Shown here: positions 1-5,270 of the stretch, one piece after another | Layout of the letters: every line of letters starts with the position of its first letter | Numbering within the stretch: position 1 is the stretch's first letter | Source of the DNA: Planctomycetota bacterium | GTDB lineage: Bacteria > Planctomycetota > Planctomycetia > Planctomycetales > Planctomycetaceae | DNA: 5,325 nt | Direction: 5' to 3' | Assembly: GCA_029977045.1 (NCBI GenBank) | Contig: JAPOLP010000469.1 | Span: 1 to 5,325 of the forward strand | Notes under the pieces: generated by a model | What the model was told of the DNA's origin: nothing | The model's input: only the letters and a program-made list of their open reading frames with translations | Database searches by the model: none | Program-made: the position numbers and the translations under genes

Positions 1-564
1 GAAGATCATCACGATCTCGCGGCGCTGCATCCGACCGGCGAGTTCGGTCAGGCAGGCAGACATGTCGGTTTTCTCGACCGGCTTTGTCTCGTCGAGATGC
101 TCGGTCATGCGGATGACCTGAGCCATCGAATTGCTGGGCTGGATGAAGCCGCGGACGCGGTCATCAAACGTCGCCAACGAGACCTTGTCGTTCTGGCGGA
201 TGATCGAGAAGCCCAGTGTCGAGGCCATCTTTGCCGCGTAGTCGAGCTTCTGATGGCCGTCCTGTCCGTACCGCATCGAAGCGCTGACATCGAGGACCAG
301 ATGGCAGACGAAGTTCGTCTCCATCTCGTACTGCTTGATGAAGTAGCGATCGCGAGTGAAGTACAGCCGCCAGTCGATGTGTCGCGGATCGTCGCCGGGG
401 ACGTACTCGCGGTGTCCGGCGAACTCGACGGCGAACCCGGCCATCGGCGACTTGTGTGCCCCCGCCAGGTTCCCCATTACCAACCCGCGAGGCTCCAGCG
501 TGCGCGAAGCCACGCGGCCAAGCGTGACCGGATCGAGATAGCGGGACAGAACACTACGGGCCAT
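1..564 (-). CDS. DUF58 domain protein (vWA-like), N-terminal 188 residues, cut by window edge
   Basis: The frame stays open from ATG at 564 to base 1 and has no stop, so the C-terminus lies outside the window. The N-terminus (MARSVLSRYLDPVTLGRVAS) and the block at about residues 46-70, with the signature REYVPGDDPRHIDW (52-65), are the hallmark of the DUF58 family. An E at 80 (QYEMET) follows at the usual place. Residues 88-97 (HLVLDVSASM) contain D92, S94 and S96, the DxSxS metal-site motif of a von Willebrand A-like fold; T166 could be the next metal-site residue. DUF58 proteins often lie beside MoxR-type AAA+ ATPases and are thought to act with them as chaperone-like assemblies, but their biochemical role is not established. 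No MoxR gene is visible here; the upstream neighbour is the YdjY-type lipoprotein, 78 bases away. The ribosome-binding site is weak (AGG about 10 bases before ATG). No transmembrane helix is seen in this part. The family call is firm, the function is not. Confidence 0.93.
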   Translation of the reverse strand, partial: MARSVLSRYLDPVTLGRVASRTLEPRGLVMGNLAGAHKSPMAGFAVEFAGHREYVPGDDPRHIDWRLYFTRDRYFIKQYEMETNFVCHLVLDVSASMRYGQDGHQKLDYAAKMASTLGFSIIRQNDKVSLATFDDRVRGFIQPSNSMAQVIRMTEHLDETKPVEKTDMSACLTELAGRMQRREIVMIF

Positions 565-642
565 TGGGGAATCGCCTGATCGGTGAGGTCAATCGAGGCG
601 GCGACTCTAACGAAAGTAAAGGCGGCGCAGAAGCGGTCCGGC

Positions 643-1824
643 CTACTCCGTGGCCTGGGCAGTTTCCTTCTTCTCAGCCGGACGCGGGACGATCTCGACC
701 AGCACTTCGGACCCGCGTGGCGGGATGCGTTCGGTCCACGCTTCGTAGGTCAGGTTTTCGTTACCGGAGGCGCTGCTTTCGATCGACAGGTCGATCATCG
801 CGGCGGCGAAGTTGGCGACGCAGATCACGTAACCGCCTTCCGCGAGGTACTGCTCTCCGTGTTCCGGGTCATTGACGAAACCACTACCGACAAAAATGAA
901 ATCAGCGGCAAGCTGCTTCGGCTGCGATTCTTCGTGAAAGCGGTGAATCGCCTTCTGGAAGTTCTCGTCGGCACTCAGTTTCAGAGCGGCATCGCGCTGA
1001 GCCTCGCTCATTGGTCCGTACCAGAAAAGCACCTTGTTCATGTCGTCGTACCGCAGCTTGCCATCGGGGTCGAGTTTCAGGTCGGCAGGCAGCGTCTCGA
1101 ACGGCTCTTCGTAGTAGCGGAACCGTGAGTTGCGGCACCAGCTCTGAGCCGGCTCGCGATGCAGCTTGCCTTCTTTATCCTTCCAGTGCAGGAAGACGTC
1201 GAGCTTTGATCCACTGGCCGGTGTGTAGACGTCGCTCTCGAGATCGTACGACGATGGCTTGCCTTCCTTGAGCCCCAGCGCCAGCAGTCCGGCATGAATC
1301 GTGTGCGCCTTCCCGTCGAACACGAGAATCGATTCGTGCTCCTTCGTCTGCGTCAGGCAGAGCAGCATTTCGAGCACGCCCTCGGTGAAGCAAACGGCGG
1401 TCTTCGCAAAGACCCGCCGGTTTGGGACGTCAAGCAGCACCGTGCCGGTCGGATTGAGCGGCGTCAGTTTCGTCTTATTGAGCAGGTCGTCCGGCAGCTT
1501 TGTCGCGTCGGGAAACTCCGGCTCTTCCTCACCTGGCTTCTTCGCTGATTTTGATTCGGGGGAGTCGCGTACCGGATCGCTCGTCGCCACGGAATCACCG
1601 GATTGAAGATCGCTTTGGGAAGCCGCATCCCCAATCGCGTTCGCATCTGCCGAGTCAGACGTCGTTTCAGAGTTTGCCGCTTCGCCCCGGTCAAGCGTCG
1701 ATTCTTCGACGCCAACAGTGGATTCCGACGCAGCGGGCACGCCTGTTTCTGTGGTCTGACTTCCGCAGCCCGTCAGTATCAGCGCGACAAGGACTGAACC
1801 AAGAACAAAGCCGGATCGGAGCAT
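643..1824 (-). CDS. YdjY-domain lipoprotein, 393 aa, function unknown
   Basis: The N-terminus MLRSGFVLGSVLVALILTGC is a lipoprotein signal peptide: positive charge, hydrophobic core, then lipobox LTGC with Cys20 as the lipidated residue. Gly, not Asp, follows Cys20, which in proteobacterial rules would favour the outer membrane; whether that rule holds in planctomycetes is uncertain. Residues 21-105 are a Ser/Thr/Asp/Glu-rich spacer, probably disordered. Residues about 106-380 form the conserved domain, with NPTGTVLLDVPNRRVFAKTA (124-143), HESILVFDGKAHTIHAGLLALG (163-184, in part), a segment ADFIFVGSGF (307-316), and ICVANFAAAMID (334-345) then ERIPPRGSEV (365-374). I recognise this as the YdjY-like family, frequent in planctomycetes, with no settled function. 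Cysteines at 145, 156, 230 and 335 are not in CxxC spacing, so nothing supports an iron-sulfur site. The start is set at 1824 because the signal peptide begins there and AGGAA lies 7 bases upstream. A longer frame from 1983 would bury the signal peptide 53 residues inside and overlap the hydrolase gene. Confidence 0.85.
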   Translation of the reverse strand: MLRSGFVLGSVLVALILTGCGSQTTETGVPAASESTVGVEESTLDRGEAANSETTSDSADANAIGDAASQSDLQSGDSVATSDPVRDSPESKSAKKPGEEEPEFPDATKLPDDLLNKTKLTPLNPTGTVLLDVPNRRVFAKTAVCFTEGVLEMLLCLTQTKEHESILVFDGKAHTIHAGLLALGLKEGKPSSYDLESDVYTPASGSKLDVFLHWKDKEGKLHREPAQSWCRNSRFRYYEEPFETLPADLKLDPDGKLRYDDMNKVLFWYGPMSEAQRDAALKLSADENFQKAIHRFHEESQPKQLAADFIFVGSGFVNDPEHGEQYLAEGGYVICVANFAAAMIDLSIESSASGNENLTYEAWTERIPPRGSEVLVEIVPRPAEKKETAQATE

Positions 1825-1831
1825 GATGAGG

Positions 1832-1856
1832 TTCCTGTCGATCAAGGAGGCGACAG
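1832..1856 (-). promoter_or_regulatory. Hairpin overlapping the lipoprotein ribosome-binding site
   Basis: On the minus strand, arms CTGTCG (1856-1851) and CGACAG (1840-1835) form a perfect 6-bp stem around a 10-base loop beginning CCTCCTT. The last two bases of the 3' arm are the first two of the AGGAA Shine-Dalgarno (1836-1832) of the lipoprotein gene, seven bases before its ATG. The structure could therefore limit ribosome access. The complementarity is seen directly; any regulatory effect is inference, since a 6-bp stem can arise by chance in GC-rich DNA. Confidence 0.3.
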
Positions 1857-1936
1857 TTGGAAGTAGATACCGTCCAGAGAACGTTTCGCAACGCCGTAGA
1901 CGGTGAATCCTCTGCCAGTCGAGGCGGAAAGATCGT

Positions 1937-1948
1937 CGTCGATCGACG
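1937..1948. repeat. Perfect 12-bp palindrome between hydrolase and lipoprotein genes
   Basis: CGTCGATCGACG is its own reverse complement and lies five bases beyond the stop codon of the hydrolase gene. It could be a site for a dimeric DNA-binding protein, but as a hairpin it leaves only a 4-bp stem with a GATC loop, too weak for a terminator, and no T-run follows. The rest of the 128-base gap (1825-1952) shows no strong promoter: the best pair on the minus strand is TTGCGA and TATCTA 16 bases apart, a poor match. Similar GATCG-rich words are common in this GC-rich DNA, so chance is possible. Confidence 0.25.
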
Positions 1949-1952
1949 CAGG

Positions 1953-2816
1953 TCAGGTTGTCTTCAGCAGCCCGTCGAGCCACGTCAGGAGGTCGGTTTC
2001 AAACTGATCGCGAGCCGGGTCGAACTCCAGCGTGTGAGTCGCGTCGGGATACTCGATCAGATTGCGTTCCTGAGTCGCGAGCGTCTCGAACCAGCGTTTT
2101 GTGCCGGGGTTGTCGATGATCTCGTCCCGGCCGGCGAGGAACATCGACGTCGGGCAGCGAATGTTCGGAGCAGCTCGATCGACCAGCCGGTCGAGGTCAC
2201 GGTTGGTGAGCAGGAACGAAACAGTGACGTCGTGCAGAGCCAGCTCGTCGTCACGAATGAACTGCTGAGCCTCAGGGTTCGACGTGAACTTCCGAGGATC
2301 GTCGAGCGGGATAGGAACTCGCTTTTCGAGAACCTCGCCAGCTTCGGCGAGAGCCAGCCGGAACTTGTCCCACTCATTGGCCCGCACTTTTGACTGGATG
2401 CCGGGATACAGCAGAACGAGGCCGTCGATCAGAGCCTGGAACCGGCTGGCGACGACAGCGGCCAGCTTGCCGCCCCAGCTCAGGCCAAGCAGCACGACCG
2501 GCGCCGTCGGAGCTGACTCGTTGCGCCGCTCGCGCACATCGCGAAGAAACTGAGCGACGTCGTTGACCAGGCGACGCTGATGCCGGGCGTGGCCGCGTTC
2601 CTTTTCGTTAAGCCCCGAACCTCGACGGTCGACGAACAGAACTTCGTGGCCGGCTTCGCACAGCGTCCGACTGGAGTGCTCGTACCAGCCCGAGTGGCTC
2701 TGAATACCGTGCAGTGCGACGATGAAACTCTTCGGACGGTCAACTGGGCGCCAGTGCCGATAGTGGTGCTGGTAACCGTCTGACGTTGTGAAGATCTTGA
2801 TGGCAGGTTCTGTCAC
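1953..2816 (-). CDS. Alpha/beta hydrolase, S33 / monoacylglycerol-lipase-like, 287 aa
   Basis: This is a probable serine hydrolase acting on an ester or related bond of a lipid or small-molecule substrate; the true substrate cannot be read from sequence. Numbering from the GTG start, visible motifs are VALHGIQSHSGWY (34-45; the HG oxyanion-hole motif), VDRRGSG (62-68), the nucleophile elbow GLSWGG (111-116) with Ser113, the catalytic acid in AGRDEIID (Asp231) and the catalytic His in DATHTLEF (His261). All triad members are in family order, so the enzyme looks intact. The lid region between strands 6 and 7 (about residues 140-200) is helical and charged. There is no signal peptide, so a cytoplasmic location is likely. 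The start is GTG at 2816: AGGAAG sits nine bases upstream and the family block starts soon after (TEPAIKIFTTSDGYQHHYRHW in part). A longer frame from ATG 2915 would add 33 residues with no homology I recognise, has no ribosome-binding site, and runs through a perfect hairpin. Specific family assignment is moderate; the fold is sure. Confidence 0.92.
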   Translation of the reverse strand: MTEPAIKIFTTSDGYQHHYRHWRPVDRPKSFIVALHGIQSHSGWYEHSSRTLCEAGHEVLFVDRRGSGLNEKERGHARHQRRLVNDVAQFLRDVRERRNESAPTAPVVLLGLSWGGKLAAVVASRFQALIDGLVLLYPGIQSKVRANEWDKFRLALAEAGEVLEKRVPIPLDDPRKFTSNPEAQQFIRDDELALHDVTVSFLLTNRDLDRLVDRAAPNIRCPTSMFLAGRDEIIDNPGTKRWFETLATQERNLIEYPDATHTLEFDPARDQFETDLLTWLDGLLKTT

Positions 2817-2825
2817 GTTCGGAGT

Positions 2826-2831
2826 CTTCCT
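2826..2831 (-). promoter_or_regulatory. Shine-Dalgarno that decides the hydrolase start
   Basis: AGGAAG on the minus strand lies nine bases before GTG at 2816-2814. The upstream alternative ATG at 2915 is preceded only by CGCTCATTCGCGAA, with no purine-rich site. This favours the GTG start for the hydrolase. Confidence 0.6.
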
Positions 2832-2871
2832 GTGTGCCGTTGGCGGAAGTCGTGCCCCGGCGAAGTTGTAG

Positions 2872-2892
2872 TTCGGTTTCTCCGAAACCGAA
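2872..2892. repeat. Perfect hairpin A: 9-bp stem, 3-nt loop
   Basis: On the plus strand, arms TTCGGTTTC (2872-2880) and GAAACCGAA (2884-2892) flank a TCC loop. It lies 56-76 bases before the hydrolase GTG, so it would be in that gene's leader if transcribed from upstream. Its core at 2875-2889 is the exact reverse complement of the core of the hairpin at 3050-3064. It is not followed by a T-run on either strand that would make it a standard intrinsic terminator. Confidence 0.75.
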
Positions 2893-2993
2893 ATGCCGTC
2901 GGAGACATCAAACATTTCGCGAATGAGCGGCGACGCGGGGCAGCGTGCCGAGAGTGCGGACCGGAGTTTGGTCGAGAATCCCAGCTTCTGGCG

Positions 2994-3012
2994 ACGTTCG
3001 TACGTTGAACGT
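2994..3012. repeat. Inverted repeat, 6-bp arms, 7-nt loop
   Basis: Arms ACGTTC (2994-2999) and GAACGT (3007-3012) flank GTACGTT. It sits between the two stronger hairpins. By itself it is short enough to be chance; it is listed because it is part of a cluster of inverted repeats in one gap. Confidence 0.35.
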
Positions 3013-3024
3013 TGCTCTCCAATC

Positions 3025-3041
3025 CGCAGGTTTGTTCTGCG
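3025..3041. repeat. Inverted repeat, 5-bp arms, 7-nt loop
   Basis: Arms CGCAG (3025-3029) and CTGCG (3037-3041) flank GTTTGTT. The word GCAGGTTT at its left side recurs 21 bases later as the start of the hairpin at 3047, suggesting a degenerate or partial copy of that hairpin. Confidence 0.35.
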
Positions 3042-3046
3042 ACGGT

Positions 3047-3067
3047 GCAGGTTTCGGAGAAACCTGC
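3047..3067. repeat. Perfect hairpin B: 9-bp stem, 3-nt loop, just after the macrodomain stop
   Basis: On the plus strand, arms GCAGGTTTC (3047-3055) and GAAACCTGC (3059-3067) flank a GGA loop. In the direction of transcription it begins six bases after the macrodomain TAG stop, a typical place for a transcription end or for an mRNA 3'-stabilising hairpin. No T-run follows (ACCGTCGCAG on the minus strand), so it is not a classical intrinsic terminator. It shares its 15-base core, inverted, with the hairpin at 2872-2892. Confidence 0.7.
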
Positions 3068-3073
3068 CTACGG

Positions 3074-3613
3074 CTACTCCGCCATCGACTCCAGAACACG
3101 GGCAAACGCGCCGTAGGCTCCGTCGCCGAACAGAACGAATCGGGCGAGCTGCGGACGAACGTTCTTTAGAATGAAATCACGGGTTTCGTTCAGAGCGATC
3201 TCGGCGGCCAGGTCCATCGGAAACGAATAGACGCCGGTGCTGATCGCCGGAAACGCGACGCTCTGACAGTCGTGCCGGACGGAGAGGTCCAGGCAGGTGC
3301 GATAGGCTGACGCGAGCGCTTCGGGCTCGCCATCCGTTCCACCGTTCCACATCGGACCAACTGCGTGAAACACGTACTTTGCGTTGAGCCGCCCCGCCGT
3401 CGTTGCGACCGCACTGCCAGTCGGGCAGCCATCAGGATACAGCGACCGGGTTTCGTCCATCAGGATCGGCCCAGCTGCTCGATGAATTGCCCCGTCGACA
3501 CCACCTCCGCCTGCCAGCCGCGAATTGGCCGCGTTCACAATCGCGTCGACCGCCTGCTGAGTAATATCGCCCTGCACGAGTTCGATCCGGCAGTCACCAA
3601 ACTGAACGAGCAT
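3074..3613 (-). CDS. Stand-alone macrodomain protein, MacroD/YmdB type, 179 aa
   Basis: This is a full-length single macrodomain, the ADP-ribose-binding fold. MacroD/YmdB-type members remove ADP-ribose from acidic side chains and deacetylate O-acetyl-ADP-ribose. Signature motifs are all present in order: VQGDIT (13-18), DAIVNAANS (23-31), GGGGVDGAIHRAAG (35-48), CPTGSA (63-68), AKYVFHAVGPMW (78-89) and AFPAISTGVYSFP (120-132). Asn30 and Asp40 match the spacing of the catalytic Asn and Asp of MACROD1, so hydrolase activity is expected. Usual length for the class is about 170-190 residues, so it is complete. There is no signal peptide; it should be cytoplasmic. The ATG at 3613 has GGGAGA seven bases upstream. 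It follows the kinase gene on the same strand by 66 bases, so co-transcription is possible. No ADP-ribosyltransferase or DarT-like toxin gene is in the window, and there is no extra C-terminal domain as in DarG, so an antitoxin role is not supported. Confidence 0.95.
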   Translation of the reverse strand: MLVQFGDCRIELVQGDITQQAVDAIVNAANSRLAGGGGVDGAIHRAAGPILMDETRSLYPDGCPTGSAVATTAGRLNAKYVFHAVGPMWNGGTDGEPEALASAYRTCLDLSVRHDCQSVAFPAISTGVYSFPMDLAAEIALNETRDFILKNVRPQLARFVLFGDGAYGAFARVLESMAE

Positions 3614-3661
3614 CGCTCCGTCTCCCGAAGAAATCGTCTGAGGATTCAGCCTCGCAGAATA

Positions 3662-3678
3662 CGAACCTGCTCGGTTCG
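3662..3678 (-). terminator. Weak hairpin after the kinase stop, possible attenuator
   Basis: On the minus strand, CGAACC and GGTTCG form a 6-bp stem with a 5-base loop starting one base after the kinase TGA, followed by TATTCT. The place suits a terminator or partial read-through site between kinase and macrodomain genes. The T content afterwards is low and the stem short, so termination would be inefficient at best. Confidence 0.25.
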
Positions 3679-3679
3679 A

Positions 3680-5209
3680 TCAACGGCGGCGAGGCGGCGA
3701 CGGTGTGCTGTCGACTCGCTGGGGACTTCCGGTCGCCGGTCCCGGACTCGTCTCAGGTGCGACAGTCCCGCTGGGATTCGCGCCACCTGACGGCTGGGAG
3801 TTCGATCCGCTGACCATCGATTTGACGAAGCTGTATCCGACGATCAGGCCGACGATGAGAACGCCGATCACCACCAGCCGAGTCGGATCGAACGAAACTC
3901 CGCCTTTGCCGCGACGCTTTCCACCACGACGCAGCATGACGTCACGAGCAGACGGGACGGTATCGGTTGAGCCTCGGGCAGTGATCGTCTCGGACGATGA
4001 GCGTTTCTTCTTCTTTGGTCCTCGTCGCGGACCGTCTTTCTTTGCTCCGGACTTCGTCTTTGATTTGGTCGAAGCGGTTCGCTTCGTTTCCGGCGCTGAC
4101 TGCCGGGCCGGGCTGCTGTCTGCGGCTGGTACCGGTGCTTCGTCTTCTTCCTCGGACAGGCCGGCAAGTAGATTCAACGAGGGCAAGTCGGCATCGGCTG
4201 ACGCCGATGCCGAAGGAGAGGACGAAGTCGACGGTCGTTCGCGACGTCGTCGGGGCCGACGTTGTCTTTCTCCTTCGGGGGCGTCGTCGCCGAGTGCCGC
4301 CAGCAGGTCCAGCGAGACCTCACGCTGGTCGAGGTTCGCATTCTCCAGGTCGTCCAGCAGGTCCTGCGGGGTCTGGTAACGGTCGGTCGCTCGCTTCTCG
4401 AGCATCCGGAAGATGATCGTGGCAATCGCGTCCGGCACGTCGGGGTTGATGTCGCGAGGATCCGGCGGTTCCTGTTTTGCGTGTGCCGTAATCTTGTTGA
4501 GCAGGTCGCCGTCGGGAAACGGCGGGTGCCCGCAGAGCATGTGAAACCAGGGGGCTCCCAGCGAATAGATGTCGCTGCGACTGTCGGCAGCCTTGCTGTC
4601 GCGAGCCTGCTCGGGCGACATGTAATCAACGGTTCCGACCGTCGTGCCGTCGCGCGTGATACTCGAGCTCTCTTCCTCGTTGAGCGACCGGGCGAGACCC
4701 ATATCGGCCAGCTTGACGGTGCCTTCCTTGTCGATCATCAGGTTGGACGGCTTGATGTCGCGGTGCACGATGTTCTGTTCGTACGCGTGCTGCAGCGCGA
4801 GCGTGACCTGTCTGATGATGTCGAGCGATCGTTTCGCGGAGAGAACGCCCTTACGCGCGACCAGGTCGCCGACATCAATGCCCTCGACGAACTCCATCGC
4901 GATGTAGAGGTAACCGTCGACTTCGCCAGCGTCGTACACGCCAATGATGTTTGGGTGCTTGAGATTCGCTGCTGCCTGGGCCTCGGACTGAAACCGTTTG
5001 ACGAGCGTCGGGTTCTGAGCCTTGTCGCGTGGCAGGACTTTCAGTGCGACGGTGCGTTTCAGCTGGTCGTCTCTGGCGCGGTAGACGGCACCCATTCCGC
5101 CGGCACCGACCTTCTTGTCAATAACGTACCGCCCGAGAGTCATCAACTGCGCAGGCTGACCCGCCTTCTTCTGGTCTTTGTGCGGTTGCGAAGCGTCATC
5201 TGCGGACAT
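3680..5209 (-). CDS. Membrane-anchored Hanks-type Ser/Thr protein kinase, 509 aa
   Basis: A PknB-like kinase that should phosphorylate Ser/Thr of cytoplasmic proteins. The catalytic domain spans about residues 28-290: glycine loop VGAGGMGAVY (34-43), ATP-binding Lys57 in VALK, helix-C Glu76, catalytic loop HRDIKPSN (149-156; base Asp151), metal-binding Asp169 in ADMG (DMG in place of DFG), activation segment ending in YMSPEQ (196-201), Asp213 in SDIYSLG, and Arg277. All catalytic residues are present, and the HRD arginine suggests control by activation-loop phosphorylation (residues 181-193 are Ser/Thr-rich). Residues about 310-440 are a low-complexity linker with basic runs (RRPRRRRERP, PKKKKR) and two copies of SL(D/N)LLA(A/G)L at 299-306 and 344-351. 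A single transmembrane helix at about 445-462 (LVVIGVLIVGLIVGYSFV) leaves only 47 Ser/Pro/Gly-rich residues outside, with no PASTA or other sensor domain. The ATG at 5209 has AGGA six bases upstream; Met23 is a less likely alternative. The macrodomain gene follows 66 bases downstream. Confidence 0.95.
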   Translation of the reverse strand: MSADDASQPHKDQKKAGQPAQLMTLGRYVIDKKVGAGGMGAVYRARDDQLKRTVALKVLPRDKAQNPTLVKRFQSEAQAAANLKHPNIIGVYDAGEVDGYLYIAMEFVEGIDVGDLVARKGVLSAKRSLDIIRQVTLALQHAYEQNIVHRDIKPSNLMIDKEGTVKLADMGLARSLNEEESSSITRDGTTVGTVDYMSPEQARDSKAADSRSDIYSLGAPWFHMLCGHPPFPDGDLLNKITAHAKQEPPDPRDINPDVPDAIATIIFRMLEKRATDRYQTPQDLLDDLENANLDQREVSLDLLAALGDDAPEGERQRRPRRRRERPSTSSSPSASASADADLPSLNLLAGLSEEEDEAPVPAADSSPARQSAPETKRTASTKSKTKSGAKKDGPRRGPKKKKRSSSETITARGSTDTVPSARDVMLRRGGKRRGKGGVSFDPTRLVVIGVLIVGLIVGYSFVKSMVSGSNSQPSGGANPSGTVAPETSPGPATGSPQRVDSTPSPPRRR

Positions 5210-5270
5210 CGAACATCCTGAGAAGCAGAATCACGGAGAACCGGCGAGCAGACTTCAGGTGGCCACGGGC

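Larger units (their letters stand above)
2817..3073. other. Structured intergenic region between macrodomain and hydrolase genes
   Basis: These 257 bases hold no convincing gene. They contain four inverted repeats: 2872-2892, 2994-3012, 3025-3041 and 3047-3067, plus the direct repeat GCAGGTTT at 3026-3033 and 3047-3054. The two outer palindromes share a 15-base core in opposite orientation. I see no good sigma70-type promoter on the minus strand for the hydrolase gene. Candidates are a dispersed palindromic (REP/BIME-like) element, a small non-autonomous mobile remnant, or a structured leader of the hydrolase transcript; the sequence alone does not decide between them. Confidence 0.5.

Noticed and set aside
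97..579. 160-codon plus-strand frame over the left end
   Set aside because: It is antisense to the DUF58 gene, whose family motifs are clear on the minus strand; the predicted peptide has no domain features.
583..1128. 181-codon plus-strand frame
   Set aside because: It is antisense to the conserved C-terminal half of the YdjY-type lipoprotein and has no recognisable motif.
1825..1983. N-terminal extension of the lipoprotein gene to ATG 1983
   Set aside because: It would place a complete signal peptide and lipobox 53 residues inside the protein and overlap the end of the hydrolase gene; the extension is Arg-rich and unlike any known leader.
1857..2393. 178-codon plus-strand frame starting TTG, with AAGGAGG six bases upstream (1844-1850)
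   Set aside because: The ribosome-binding-like sequence is striking, but the frame runs antisense to the intact hydrolase gene, begins with a rare start codon and has no recognisable motif. The AAGGAGG is the complement of the hairpin loop in the lipoprotein leader.
3047..3067. Hairpin as a classical intrinsic terminator of the macrodomain gene
   Set aside because: The stem is good and the place is right, but no T-run follows on the minus strand, so it was listed as a repeat rather than a terminator.
3074..3613. Macrodomain as a DarG-type antitoxin of a DarTG system
   Set aside because: The protein is a single domain without the DarG C-terminal part, and no DarT-like ADP-ribosyltransferase gene is adjacent.
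3705..4379. 224-codon plus-strand frame rich in Ser, Arg and Phe
   Set aside because: It mirrors the low-complexity linker of the kinase; its composition comes from the complementary repeats of basic and acidic codons.
4262..5221. 319-codon open frame on the plus strand, antisense to the kinase
   Set aside because: It lies opposite the kinase catalytic domain, which has every expected motif. The translated protein shows no recognisable domain and is typical of antisense frames in GC-rich genes.
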